DNA from: Linanthus parryae
Taxonomy: Eukaryota; Streptophyta; Magnoliopsida; Ericales; Polemoniaceae
Length of the DNA: 64,000 nucleotides
Direction of reading: 5' to 3'
Assembly: GCA_023055425.1 (NCBI GenBank)
Contig: JALGPY010000001.1
Span: 111,953,057-112,017,056, forward strand
Shown here: positions 1 through 9,483 of the stretch, piece by piece
How positions within the stretch are numbered: the first letter of the stretch is position 1
How the letters are laid out: each line of letters opens with the position of its first letter
The notes under the pieces: model-generated
Databases searched by the model: none
What the model saw: the letters and a program-made list of their open reading frames with translations, nothing else
What the model was told of the DNA's origin: nothing
Position numbers and translations under genes: made by a program

Positions 1-689
1 CACTTGAACCATTTGACTATGAGGGGCTATAGACCCAGTCACCCAGCTAAAGTTTCAGAATTTTAAAGTTTTGGAAATGGTTAAGATGTAAATATTGTAT
101 TCAGCCCCTCTAAAGTCATGGAAGCCTTCTACGATTTTTATTTTCTGAAAGACTGACATGTATAAATTCTCCCTTGAAAAACGAAAATTTTAGAATGGCC
201 AATGGAGCACTGATGTTTTGCATATAGTTATCTTTAGTATCAAAGTATCCAGTTTCTAGGGAGGAAAAGTGAATTATTCTAAATATGGAAGTACAGGTTA
301 TAAGTCATATAAAATAGGTCTTAGGTACATTATCTTAAGTAATAAATGATACATACATTTCGTGCTTACAGCAACTCTTAATTGACCAAAATTTGTATTA
401 TCACACTTTTTAATTCAAGGAGACTAAATGGTGCAAATGATAGCCCTCCTGAGAAAACTGTCAGCGATATAACTGCAGAATAGTGAAACTTTATGGTTGA
501 AATGTAAATGCCTGATGGGAAGGATTGTAAACGTTAAACCATCCAAATACTGCAGTCTGTAGGCATATGATTAAATTATTCAGCTTATTTTACCTTACAT
601 ATTTGCAATCTGGCGAAACTGTTCCCAAAAAGTGTGGACAAACTTAATGATAAAGTCTCCAAGCATCTGTACCTAGCATGTCCTATGTA

Positions 690-1614
690 GTTGAACGCAT
701 AGGAGTTATGGGAGGGTGATCTCCTGCATCTGTCCCTGAGCGCGGCTTAAGATAACCATAAACTAGCAGGGTATCTGTTCAGATAAGTATATTTCCAAGA
801 CCGAGAAATTATTGATTGGATATAAGGGTGGGACATCTGTGTCTCGTGTCCAATCCAGATATTGTGACAAAGGGACATATACAGCACGGCAACATCGCTC
901 ACATAGGTTTGTCAGATCACTGACTATTCCTATTAGTTGGGTAGCATTGATGTGTTGCTAGACACCGCTCAATGTTTGTAATTGTTACTGCCAACGTAAT
1001 AGGAACCTGTAATGTCACATACCAAAAGGATTAGGCTGGATATAGATGTTAATTAGTTGAACTAATTAATATGAAAAGAACCATGGATCAAAGTGCAACA
1101 ACATGCATATTTGGTTGGACTAAATAGCAAAGTGGACTAAACTACTAATTAATCCAAGTATGGATCGGATTAGTAGTCGGGCAGTTTTATAATTAATAAC
1201 TAGTTATTAATTATAAAAGGCTGGTCTTTTCCTAATATTTCATTACATGAAATAATTATAGTAAGGAAGAGACGGAGAGAGAGGGTCGAACCCCTATACC
1301 CGACGGCACCAGAGGCGCGGCCAACCCCTCCTCCTTCTCCATCTTTGCGCACCTGCTTGATTGGGTCGAGCTCCTTGGTGATTCCCCCTTCTACACCACT
1401 GCTAGCACAAACAGTAGAGGGAGTTTTTGTTGGAGATCCTACGGTGTGGATATCTGCAGAGGTGTGAACATCAATTCTACGTTGTGATCAGTCAGACTAG
1501 CAAGGTAACCTTATCTCCTTTATGACGTTATGAATGCTTCACCTACGATTCATGGAGGGTTTTGAGCATAAATTTTTTATTTTTCCGCTGCGTAACCTGC
1601 ATCAAAACCCTACA
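690..1614 (+). mobile_element. Copia-type LTR, 3' part (copy A)
   Basis: The right end reads ...ATCAAAACCCTACA, matching the terminal bases of the Angela-type LTRs found on the minus strand at 10895 and 55627. Internal blocks also match those LTRs with divergence: a GTCTCGTGTCCAATCC block near 845, and a TTAGTTGG..TTGCTAGA.ACCGCTC block near 935-970. The left boundary is not visible and no TSD can be shown. It is probably an old solo LTR that was later duplicated together with its flanks, because the copy B equivalent ends at 48282. Confidence 0.6.
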
Positions 1615-2007
1615 CTTCGCACTACCTGTCAATTTTGTGCTCAAGCTTAATAATTATAAGTTTTATGCCATCTAAGACATAGGCGATAAGGAGGTTTTCC
1701 TTACCCGTCGCCCTTGCTCTGAAATTCTCCATATTTGGATGGGACGAATATGGACTTTGCAGATGTTGGACCGTTGTAGACCGGATTCTGGAGGGTAGAT
1801 AGGATGATAGAGAAGCCAAATTGAAATAGAGACAAGGGAGGTGCTGAGTGAAAAAAACTTTTGATAAAGAGAAGAAATGGGGAAACATAGGTTTAATGGA
1901 GCTTTTCTGGGGTCACAAACGCCGATGAAACAACAACGTTGGAGGGGAGGGGGATGGTTTTATAGAGAGAAAGTTATAGAGTCCATGGGTGACTCACTTT
2001 TTTTTAA
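1615..2007. other. Unassigned DNA between LTR end and MULE
   Basis: I see no gene here. Short reading frames exist on both strands, but there is no start context, codon pattern or recognisable motif. The same sequence follows the LTR end in copy B (48283-48669), so it belongs to the duplicated segment and was not inserted separately. Confidence 0.5.
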
Positions 2008-3098
2008 GGGTCAATTGCTAATCAACCACTTCCATTTTGGGGTAATAAACCATGTACCACCACCAGTTTTGAAACCCACTTATTGCCACTCCCAGTTTAA
2101 GATTGTTAGCAATCAACAACTGGGGTAAATTTTCTTTTAAAAAACTAACACCGTTAGGGGTACATTTTTCCATAAAAAGAATTTAACAAAGTAAAGAAGA
2201 ATAAAACTAAAGAGGAATAAAAATGGAAACAAAATTAGAAGAACAAAAATTATAGATAAAAAGAAGGAAAAAAAGGAGAAAAATAATAGACTGTAGAGAC
2301 ATCGAGGGTTTACTCCCCTGAAACTTCTATCTCCCTCTTCGTGCGATCTGCCTTTCTCGATTTTCCTCCCTCTCTTTCTCTCTCTCGATTCGCGTCTCTG
2401 TCTCTCTTAGATCGTGGTCGGAGGAGAAGGTCACAGGAATCCATGGTCGTCGCCGGCACGGTGCAGTGGTAATACAAAATCCCCATTAATGGTCAGGACT
2501 TTGCCCTGAGACGAAACAGAAATAGATCGTAATCCCCCTCTCTCTCGGTAAGACTGACAAATCGATCTCTTTACGCGGATTTGTTTTGACTTTGGTGAAA
2601 TCGATTGTTGGTTTGAATGGATTTTCTTTGTGGTTTCGATTGTGCGAAGTGGTGGGTTGTTGGATTTTTCGAGTGGCAATGACGGTGGTGTTGTAGCAGT
2701 GGTGGTGGTTATATTCTTCTTCTCCTCCTCTGCCTTTTCACGACCAATGGTGGGAGTATTGTGATTTGTGATGGTGGGTTTGTGTTTTGGGTGGATATTG
2801 TGATTGTGACGGAAAATGTGTCGCCGGATTCTGGGTTTATTGGTGATAGTGGTGGTGCTACAGTGGTGCTGGTAATGGGTATGGCGGTGGTGATGGTGGT
2901 ATAGTTAGTGTTCATATTTTTTGACTTTACCATTTTTCCCTTCAGAAAATGTTATCTAACGGAAAAATTTGGACGGAATTTATCCAAGTTGTTGTTTGCT
3001 TGCAATTAACAACTGGAAGGGAGTAAAAAGAGGGTTTTGAAAATGGGGGTGCAAGTGGATTATTACCCCAAACTGGAAGTGTGATTAGTAATTGACCA
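2008..3098. mobile_element. Non-autonomous MULE with gene-like cargo (copy A)
   Basis: Long terminal inverted repeats of roughly 110 bp start GGGTCAATTGCTAATCA on the left. The right end is the inverse of GGTCAATTACTAATCA, and the similarity continues through TTTGGGGTAATAA and the GTTTTGAAACCC blocks. The 9-bp flank TTTTTTTAA is present at 1999-2007 and 3099-3107, the TSD length expected for Mutator-like elements. The interior (about 2290-2930) looks like a captured gene 5' end: a CT-rich leader, then an ATG near 2442, then GGTGGTGGT-rich sequence. No transposase is present. A matching copy lies at 48670-49792. Confidence 0.7.
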
Positions 3099-3168
3099 TT
3101 TTTTTAATAATAAAAAATGTTACTTTCAATTGTTATTATGTATTGGCCAATTGCTTGTTTTTCATTAT

Positions 3169-3307
3169 GGGAAATGATTCTTACAAAGTAAAATTTATTT
3201 TTACAAAGTCACTAACATTATTTGTGCATCTAATGACCAATAAAATTGCACAAATGAAGTTAGTGGCTTTGTAAAAATAAATTTTTACTTTGTAAGAATC
3301 ATTACCC
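3169..3307. mobile_element. 139-bp MITE with 8-bp TSD
   Basis: The two ends are near-perfect inverted repeats: GGGAAATGATTCTTACAAAG on the left, and its inverse with one change on the right, followed by a further paired AT-rich stretch. The direct repeat TTCATTAT flanks it at 3161-3168 and 3308-3315. The 8-bp TSD favours a hAT-type origin. It is absent from copy B of the segmental repeat, but the copies diverge at this very point, so copy B is not a clean empty site. Confidence 0.8.
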
Positions 3308-3654
3308 TTCATTATTAGGATGAGAGATTATTTTCATAAAAAAATACATTAATAACTGAAGAAAATTAGAATTGAAGTCAAAAGCACAATGTCACCATAC
3401 AATACACCCGGGTCCTTTTGGGAAAACCCCATTATGCACCTTTTTGGTGCATACTAACCATTAGTTCAAAAAGTTGGTGGGAAGTAACCACCAACTAATA
3501 ATCATAAGTTATTTTTTAATTTGTTATAGCTAGTGGGTCTTATTTGATTTTTTTAAGGTTTTATCAATGAGTAGTGGATCTCACTTTAATTTTTTAAGGT
3601 TTTCTATTTGGCAAGAGGGTTCCTACCATAAAATTTGTTGGTTGAATTTGTTCT

Positions 3655-3745
3655 CCATGCATGCATGCATGCAGCAACGGGTCTCTCTCTCTCTCTCTCA
3701 CTCTCTCTTTCTCTCTTCACTCAACAACAACAACAACAACATTTC
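3655..3745 (+). repeat. Simple repeats: (GCAT)n, (CT)n, (CAA)n
   Basis: GCATGCATGCATGCATGC is followed by a CT-rich run and then a CAA run. Together with the intron-like signals downstream, this resembles the leader of a plant transcript, presumably the 5' UTR of the MULE transposase gene. The short reading frames it creates (for example around 3567-3761) are by-products of the repeats. Confidence 0.6.
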
Positions 3746-4279
3746 TTTTTCCTCACCTTAAAAATTAAATTCCCTCAACAACCTTGTTCAAATGATAAAT
3801 ACACTCAACAACCTAAGATGTCAAACCTTAAAAACAACCTCAGTTCATTCATCTTCACATCAAAAGTTATTGTTTCTCTCTCTATACCCTCCTCTCAAAA
3901 CCTCCATTGTTGAGTTTCAAAAACAAAAACAAAGATTCGTTCGTTTGAAGACTTCGAATCCGTCGGAAAGAAGAGTAAGTTTATCAACCTTAGTATCCCT
4001 TCGTTTTATCTTTACATTTCAAAAGTAGTACTTTAAAAAAATTGTATATTCATGTCAACATTTTCGGAGAAAATGTTTTGAAAATAGTATGAGGTTCACC
4101 TTGAGGAGATTGCGAAGGTCTTCGAAAGCCCTACTACAAGCCCCAATACGATATAAATTCCATTTTGAGCTTGGGCATACAGAGGGCGACCAGAACCTAT
4201 AACGGGCGTACAATAACCCCCTCAGGGGCGCCCACTATATGCCCGTAGCTCAAAGTGAGATATTCACCCATGGGGCATG

Positions 4280-4321
4280 TAGGGGCGCCTACATGAGGGC
4301 GCCCTCATGTAGGCGCCCCTA
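4280..4321. repeat. Perfect 42-bp palindrome
   Basis: The second half is the exact reverse complement of the first, with a GAGGGC|GCCCTC centre and outer AGGGGCGCCTACAT arms. It would form a cruciform or hairpin without a loop. It is one of the GGCGCC-containing inverted repeats specific to this MULE. Confidence 0.9.
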
Positions 4322-4346
4322 TGTATTCCCGAAGATCAAAATGATT

Positions 4347-4412
4347 CATTCACCCATGGGGCATCTAGGGGCGCCCTCACCTAGGCGCCCCTAGATGCCC
4401 CATGGGTGAATG
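4347..4412. repeat. 29-bp-arm inverted repeat with 8-bp loop
   Basis: The left arm 4347-4375 (CATTCACCCATGG...GGGGCGCC) is exactly complementary to the right arm 4384-4412, with an 8-bp spacer. Pairing continues outward for about 15 more bases per arm with two mismatches. The left-arm sequence is also a direct repeat of the sequence at 4263-4290 beside the first palindrome. Confidence 0.9.
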
Positions 4413-4555
4413 ACTCATTTTGAGCTTCGGACATACACTTAGGCGCCCTGGGGGGTTATATACGCCCGTGTGTGGTTTCAGACGCCCTATGTATGTATGC
4501 CCAGACTTAAAATGGAATAACTCTTGAATCCAATCTTTTAGTTTACCGTTTACTT

Positions 4556-4825
4556 GTTGACGTTGTGGGAACCGTGGACTTTTTAGTTGACTTAGATTTG
4601 ACCATGGACTTTGTAGTTGACTTTTATAGTTGACCTTGGAATTTTATAGTTGACTTTCAAGTTGAACGTTAACTTTTCTAACTATGAAAGTTGAAGTTTG
4701 GCTTCCAAGTTATGTTTTGCGTTCCCCTTGAAATTTGAGTTGACCTTTGACTTCATTTGACATAGTTGGAGATGTTTAGTGTTGACTTTTGACTTCTTAG
4801 TTGACCGTTGACTTTATTGACTTTT
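4556..4825 (+). promoter_or_regulatory. TTGAC-rich array upstream of mudrA
   Basis: I count 14 TTGAC pentamers on the + strand in about 270 bp, mostly within AGTTGACTT/GTTGACC units, suggesting a degenerate short tandem repeat. TTGAC is the core of the W-box bound by WRKY factors. A regulatory role is inference; the array could simply be a decayed microsatellite in the intron. Confidence 0.4.
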
Positions 4826-4840
4826 CGGTTATCTACAGGA

Positions 4841-7534
4841 ATGGGGAAAATCACTATGCAACTCATTTGGAATGGAGTTTGGGAGTTCGCCAATGGAAAA
4901 TTTGTCTACGCCCGCGGAGTGAACTACAAATCGAAGACGATGGTGCTAAAACAGGAGGAGATTCCCACACTCCATAGTCTGAAGGAACGAGTTGCTTCGA
5001 GAATGGGATTGGACAAGCACCTAGCTCCATTCATAGAGTTAAGTTAAAAGCGACAAGGGATGGAGCAGTATGAGCCTTCAGAAATCACCGACGAAGACGA
5101 GCTTTTTGTTAGTATTTGGGACATATGAAGCCAAGGAGATCGTTCCCATGTTTGCCAAGTACGACAATGACGGATCGGGTGCAGCTGGGGGACAGTATTT
5201 GCAGAAGATGAATCCTCGCGGGGAAATTCGGAGCTTCATGCGTTACTTACTGATGATATTCAGGAACATGAAGTCCCAACCTGGGAGGCCAGTTTTAACG
5301 AAACCGTGGTCATGGTGGCGAACAACAAATTTCAGGATGCAGCAGCGTTGGAAGGACCGTTTGACACAAATGTCGGGGTGGGGAACATGAAGGCCCAACC
5401 TGGGAGGCCGGTTTTAACGAAACCGTGGTCATGGTGGGGAACAACACATTTGAGGATGCAATAGCTTTGGAAGGATCGTTTGACACTAATGTCGGTGGTC
5501 CTAGTTACGAGGGTGGAAGTTTGCCGGAGGATCCCGATGTGAACGGAGATCCGAACGCTGACCCGCACGGGCCATCAAGTGGAGATGAAACAACTGATGA
5601 CGATGTACCGGTTAACAGGGGCCCTTGGGCCATAGTTTTACAGCATCATCCAACACTTTCGATTGAAGCCGACGCAGTTGCCAGTAACAGCAGGCCTGAT
5701 GGATCTACGTTAAAGCTTGATGATTTGTTTGAATCTGCAAGGAAATCAAGAATATCCTACGGGTTCCTGCAACTCAACAAGGGTGGCAATGGGCAAGTGT
5801 AAAGACAAAGAGCACAAGATTCGTTCTCAAATGTCGCGATCCTCATTGTAAGTGGTACATGGCTGCTTATAAAGGGAATCAAGAGAGATTTTTCATGGTT
5901 AAGCGATACAAAAACATCCTTACTCGTTCCTTGATCACCACAAATTTCAAGCATGTGAACGTGACGGTCGATGACATCGCCTATGGAATGATTGATTGAT
6001 ATCGGAACGGGCAGCCTCGCCCTAGCAGTCACGACATCATCGCGTACGTGAAACTTGCGTTCAAGTGTTCGGTCCCTAAATGGACATGCTACCAGTCTAG
6101 GCAGAGGGCGTTCCATATCATTCACGGTAGCCGAGAAGAAAGTACCACCAACTCCGTGCATTCTTCTACATGTTGGAGTCTTTGAACCATGGGTCCTACA
6201 CAAAGATAGTGCGGGGCGAATAAAGAAGATTCAAGTATTGTTTCATGGGTATAAAAGCTCAGCTGGATGGAATTGAATTCATGCGACCACTAGTGGTCAT
6301 CGATGCCGGTCACATGAAGAACGAGCCATTGCAGGTGGTAGTTGCGACAATGGTCGATGGACAGAGACAGTGTTATCCTGTTGCATGGGGCATAATTGAC
6401 GTCGAGAGCAATGAGGCCTGGGGGTGGTTCCTTCAGCAGCTGAGGCATTTCGTCCCGAACGACAAATATCTCACATTTCTTTCCGAGAGGCATCAGGCCA
6501 TTAAACACGCAGTCGCGACAGAGTACCCCACTGCACAACATGTGCACTGCTGGTGGCACATCAAGCAGAACTTGATAAAGGTGTATGGCATGGGAAAGTG
6601 GGTGAAACTCTTCTGGAATGCTGCGGAGGCCAACACTGTAGATAAATGTCGCAGTTTTCTTCACACATTGGCAGTGGAGCACCCTGCGAAACGTATTTTC
6701 CCACAGAATGAGAGATTGTCAATCGCGGAATACCTTATGTAAAAATTTCCTCCGGAGAAATGGAGTCGGGCGTTGTCGGTCAACACTAGATTTGACATAT
6801 TCTCTTCCAATCACGCAGAATCTATGAACTCCATGTTAAAGGATGCCAGATATCATTGCGTGCTCTCGTACTGTTCGTTTGTGCTCAGACAAATGTCTCT
6901 GTGGTTTTACGATAGGCGGACCGAAACTGGCACTTGGAACACAAAGTAGACCCCAGAGCGCGAGGCAATCATGCAGAAGAATCTTAACGACACAAAAATG
7001 CAACAAGTCACACAGCTGGATGCACTTGAATTCCGTGTAACGGGTAGGAACCATGGCACTGCCAAAGTGTACTTCTCGGAGGGGTACTGGGTTTGCGATT
7101 GCGGAAAGTTCCAGTTGGACTGGAAACCGTGTGTCCACGCTTGTGTGTGCGCTCCAATACTTAGAAAACAACATCCTCATTTGGGGATGGAAGAAGGGTT
7201 GCCTCCTTCAAACGGGCTTTTCGTGTACAATTACACGAGCGAAACCTATAATGCGGACTCCTACAGGAGAGCTTACGCCGGGAAAATTGAGGTTGTTCGT
7301 GATCGTATAGACTGGGATACACGTCGGATCCCACCAGAGATAAGCAACTTTGTCACTCTTCCACCAGTGAAGGTAGTGAAACGTGGAGCACCACAGACAA
7401 CCAGGATACCGTCTGAAGGAGAAAAACGTAGGTATGGTACTAGGAAGCACAGATGCTCTCGATGTAATCAGGAAGGCCATAACGTGAAGACATGCCCCAT
7501 GAGGGAGGATGACCGGCTAATTACACATGATTGA
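4841..7534 (+). pseudogene. mudrA-like MULE transposase, frameshifted
   Basis: This is the remains of a Mutator-family transposase, which would bind element ends and catalyse DNA strand transfer in the nucleus. From the ATG at 4841 an N-terminal segment runs to a break at 5045. Then come an acidic linker (5425-5700), the MuDR zinc-binding region around 5820-5990 (RDPHCKWYM), the DDE core at about 6245-6742 (VIDAGHMK, then CWWHIKQN), a SWIM zinc finger near 7085-7160 (CDCGKFQLDWKPCVHACVC) and a CCHC knuckle near 7449-7495 (CSRCNQEGHNVKTC). At least four frame changes or stops separate these pieces. The position of the second catalytic Asp (usually SDR) reads SER. A 119-bp tandem duplication near 5263 adds another frame break. 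It is not functional as it stands. Confidence 0.85.
5263..5500 (+). repeat. 119-bp tandem duplication inside mudrA
   Basis: Two adjacent copies, 5263-5381 and 5382-5500, begin GGAACATGAAG and share the GTTTTAACGAAACCGTGG block. They differ at several positions, so the duplication is not recent. The unit length is not a multiple of three, so it shifts the reading frame of the transposase linker. Confidence 0.85.
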
Positions 7535-8226
7535 AACTTGTTGCTTATTGATTGACTCTAGTTTAGTAGTTGCGGATGTAATATTTTAGTCTTTTGTAGT
7601 TGGTTTGGGTGGTTGTAATCTTATCTAGCTTAATGAAGTCCCCTAAAAAAGTAAACGGTCGGTGTTGTGGTCAAACTATAGTCAACTATTCAGTGCATAC
7701 CAAGTCATGCCACTTGTTTCGGCAATTTAATGTCAAAATAGAACCAAAAAGTCAACCAAAATGAATAGATTAGCCCTAGGGGTGTATAGCGTGAATGGGC
7801 GCCCAAGTAAGGATATAGGGCGCCCGAAATAGGGTATAGTGGCGCCCCCCATGTAGCCCCCCCCCCCATGTCAGGGTTTGGGCGCCCCCCATGTAGGCGC
7901 CCCTTTTGTATCAACACTGAATTAATGTACATGTCCCACGTAGGCGCCCCGACCACAACCCAGGCGCCCATTCTTAGGCGCCCCTGACCACAACCTAGAC
8001 GCCCATGACTATGTGATTGTGTTAGTTATTGTGTTATTGAAGTAAAGTTGTTTTTTATGCAGTGCGTGTAATATTTGTTTTAATATAATTATTTGTTTCA
8101 TTGCTCGCATCGATTGTTTCATTGCTCACTAATATAATTACAAAAAAGCAAATCAACAATAATTATAAAATTATTTCATTGATCACGTCGATTACAAAAG
8201 ATGGAATAAAAAGAAGATGAAAACAA
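7535..8226. other. Convergent intergenic region with GGCGCC cluster
   Basis: This lies between the 3' ends of the two MULE genes and has no coding potential. Positions 7795-8010 contain about nine GGCGCC or near-GGCGCC units (GGGCGCCC, AGGCGCCCC, GGCGCCCCCC) plus a run of C residues near 7857-7867. It is the same motif as in the palindromes of the mudrA intron and the Ulp1-gene intron, so the three clusters are a feature of the element. Confidence 0.7.
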
Positions 8227-9483
8227 CTACACGTAAGGGTAGAAAATTGGTTCTCCTGGCGGGTCTATTCTATTGCCATATGTGTCTACAGTGATGAATC
8301 TAAAAGCAGTCTTCCATATTGCCACCGCATATTCTTTCCTAATAGCCTTCTGGTCCCCTTGGTAACTGCAGAACTCTCCTCTAATTGTAGGATCCTCGAT
8401 GACCTTCTCGATCATGCGCAACATATACAACGCAATGCAACTTGGGAGATCACATTGGTGTCTCGGCTCCTTCGTCTTCGGCAATTTGAATACGTTAAGG
8501 ACCTTCGGACTCAACTTGGCCCGCTTAGCAACTTCCTCTTCCCCCAACTCCTGCAGCAATCTCGGAAAATCTGTGCACAGTCGATCCAAGTCCCAATTAT
8601 GACGCCCCGATCCCTTCATTGGATCGTATACCTTCACGCAAATCCGTCTCTTATCGAACACGTCTATATAAACGAGCATCCATTGTTTAAATCCCTTCAC
8701 TAGCCGCTTAGTCCTCCAAGGCATGAACCACCTCCTCGCAAGCGATCCCTTGGAACCCCTCATAGGCTTGTTACCTCTAAAGTATTCAAAAGTCTTACGC
8801 TTCAGGGTTTCAAAATCTGAATCTTCTTGAAAAGCTTTGAACCACTCCTCGTCCGTAATAACCGTGTCGGTCCTTGGAGCGCCAAACTTTTTTGAGTAAT
8901 TAAGCCTCTGGGTATACGTGCATTCGTCTACATGTTCCCACCAGAAAAAATTTCCACTGCCAATTATGTAACGGAAGAATTGCCGATGTCTTGACCTTAT
9001 CCCACAATCAAAATATGGATAAAGTGTGTCTTTGTCATTAAACCTGATGTCAAAACACCGATGCAACTTGGGGTCTTGCTTACGCATGTCGGCCACGGAG
9101 AATGCAGGCTTCATATGGTTCGCAAAGATAACGATAGACGGGTTATATATTTTGGCGTACGACGTCTTCTCCCAAGGGATCCTTGAACGGTTTCGGAGCA
9201 CATATCGACCATCTTCCATTGGTTGCATGTAGTCCAAGTCATACACGGGCGTGTCGCAGGTGTACATAGACAGAGGGTTCCAGCACTCTTCTTTTTCCTT
9301 GTGCTCACCTACTTCAAAAAATGGATTCTGCCCGTCAGCAGTGAAAGGGGTTAAAACCTGTAGTCTATCCCAGCGAGACTGCTCTTCTACTTCATTTGTG
9401 TCCAACCCTTCATCCGAGATCTCACATACTGCCTCCCCTTCGAAGTCGCCGTGAAACTCTATTTCCTCGTTTCCTGATCCATC
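8227..9483 (-). other. Last exon: second Ulp1-like domain
   Basis: This 419-codon open exon follows an intron at 9484-9564 (GTAC donor, TTCTTCAG acceptor). Its C-terminal half has the Ulp1 pattern: KQWMLVYIDVFDKR, then VKVYDPM, then HQCDLPSCIALYML. Relative to the active peptidase, the His position reads Gln and the DCG motif reads PSC, with the Cys kept. It looks like a duplicated, probably inactive peptidase fold in the same polypeptide. Fold assignment is from motif spacing only. Confidence 0.5.

Larger units (their letters stand above)
1..3158. repeat. Segmental repeat copy A (pairs with 46670-49853)
   Basis: This stretch aligns by eye, colinearly and in the same orientation, with about 46670-49853. 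Only scattered substitutions and small indels separate the copies; for example a roughly 26-bp piece near 49340 is missing from copy A. Homology runs off the left edge of the window. It ends around 3158/49853, where copy A runs into a MITE and copy B into a LINE. The segment contains a Copia-type LTR end (to 1614), about 390 bp of unassigned DNA and a 1.1-kb MULE. I see no convincing gene in 1-690, which is AT-rich and intron-like. The copies flank the whole MULE/F-box/Copia region, so this is either a local segmental duplication or a larger unrecognised element. Confidence 0.85.
3975..4838 (+). other. Probable 5'-UTR intron of mudrA
   Basis: A consensus donor (GTAAGT at 3975) and acceptor (TATCTACAG ending at 4838) bracket 864 bp without coding potential. 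The acceptor lies 2 bp before the mudrA start codon at 4841. The intron holds a GGCGCC palindrome cluster (about 4190-4450) and a TTGAC-rich array (about 4556-4825). This is inferred from splice signals only. Confidence 0.5.

Noticed and set aside
1622..1888. 88-codon minus frame, repeated in copy B
   Set aside because: The copy B frame is changed by indels and differs in sequence; this shows no coding constraint.
3437..3445. TSD of the large MULE
   Set aside because: CACCTTTTT before the left end does not match AAGAAAGTG after the right end, so I do not claim a TSD.
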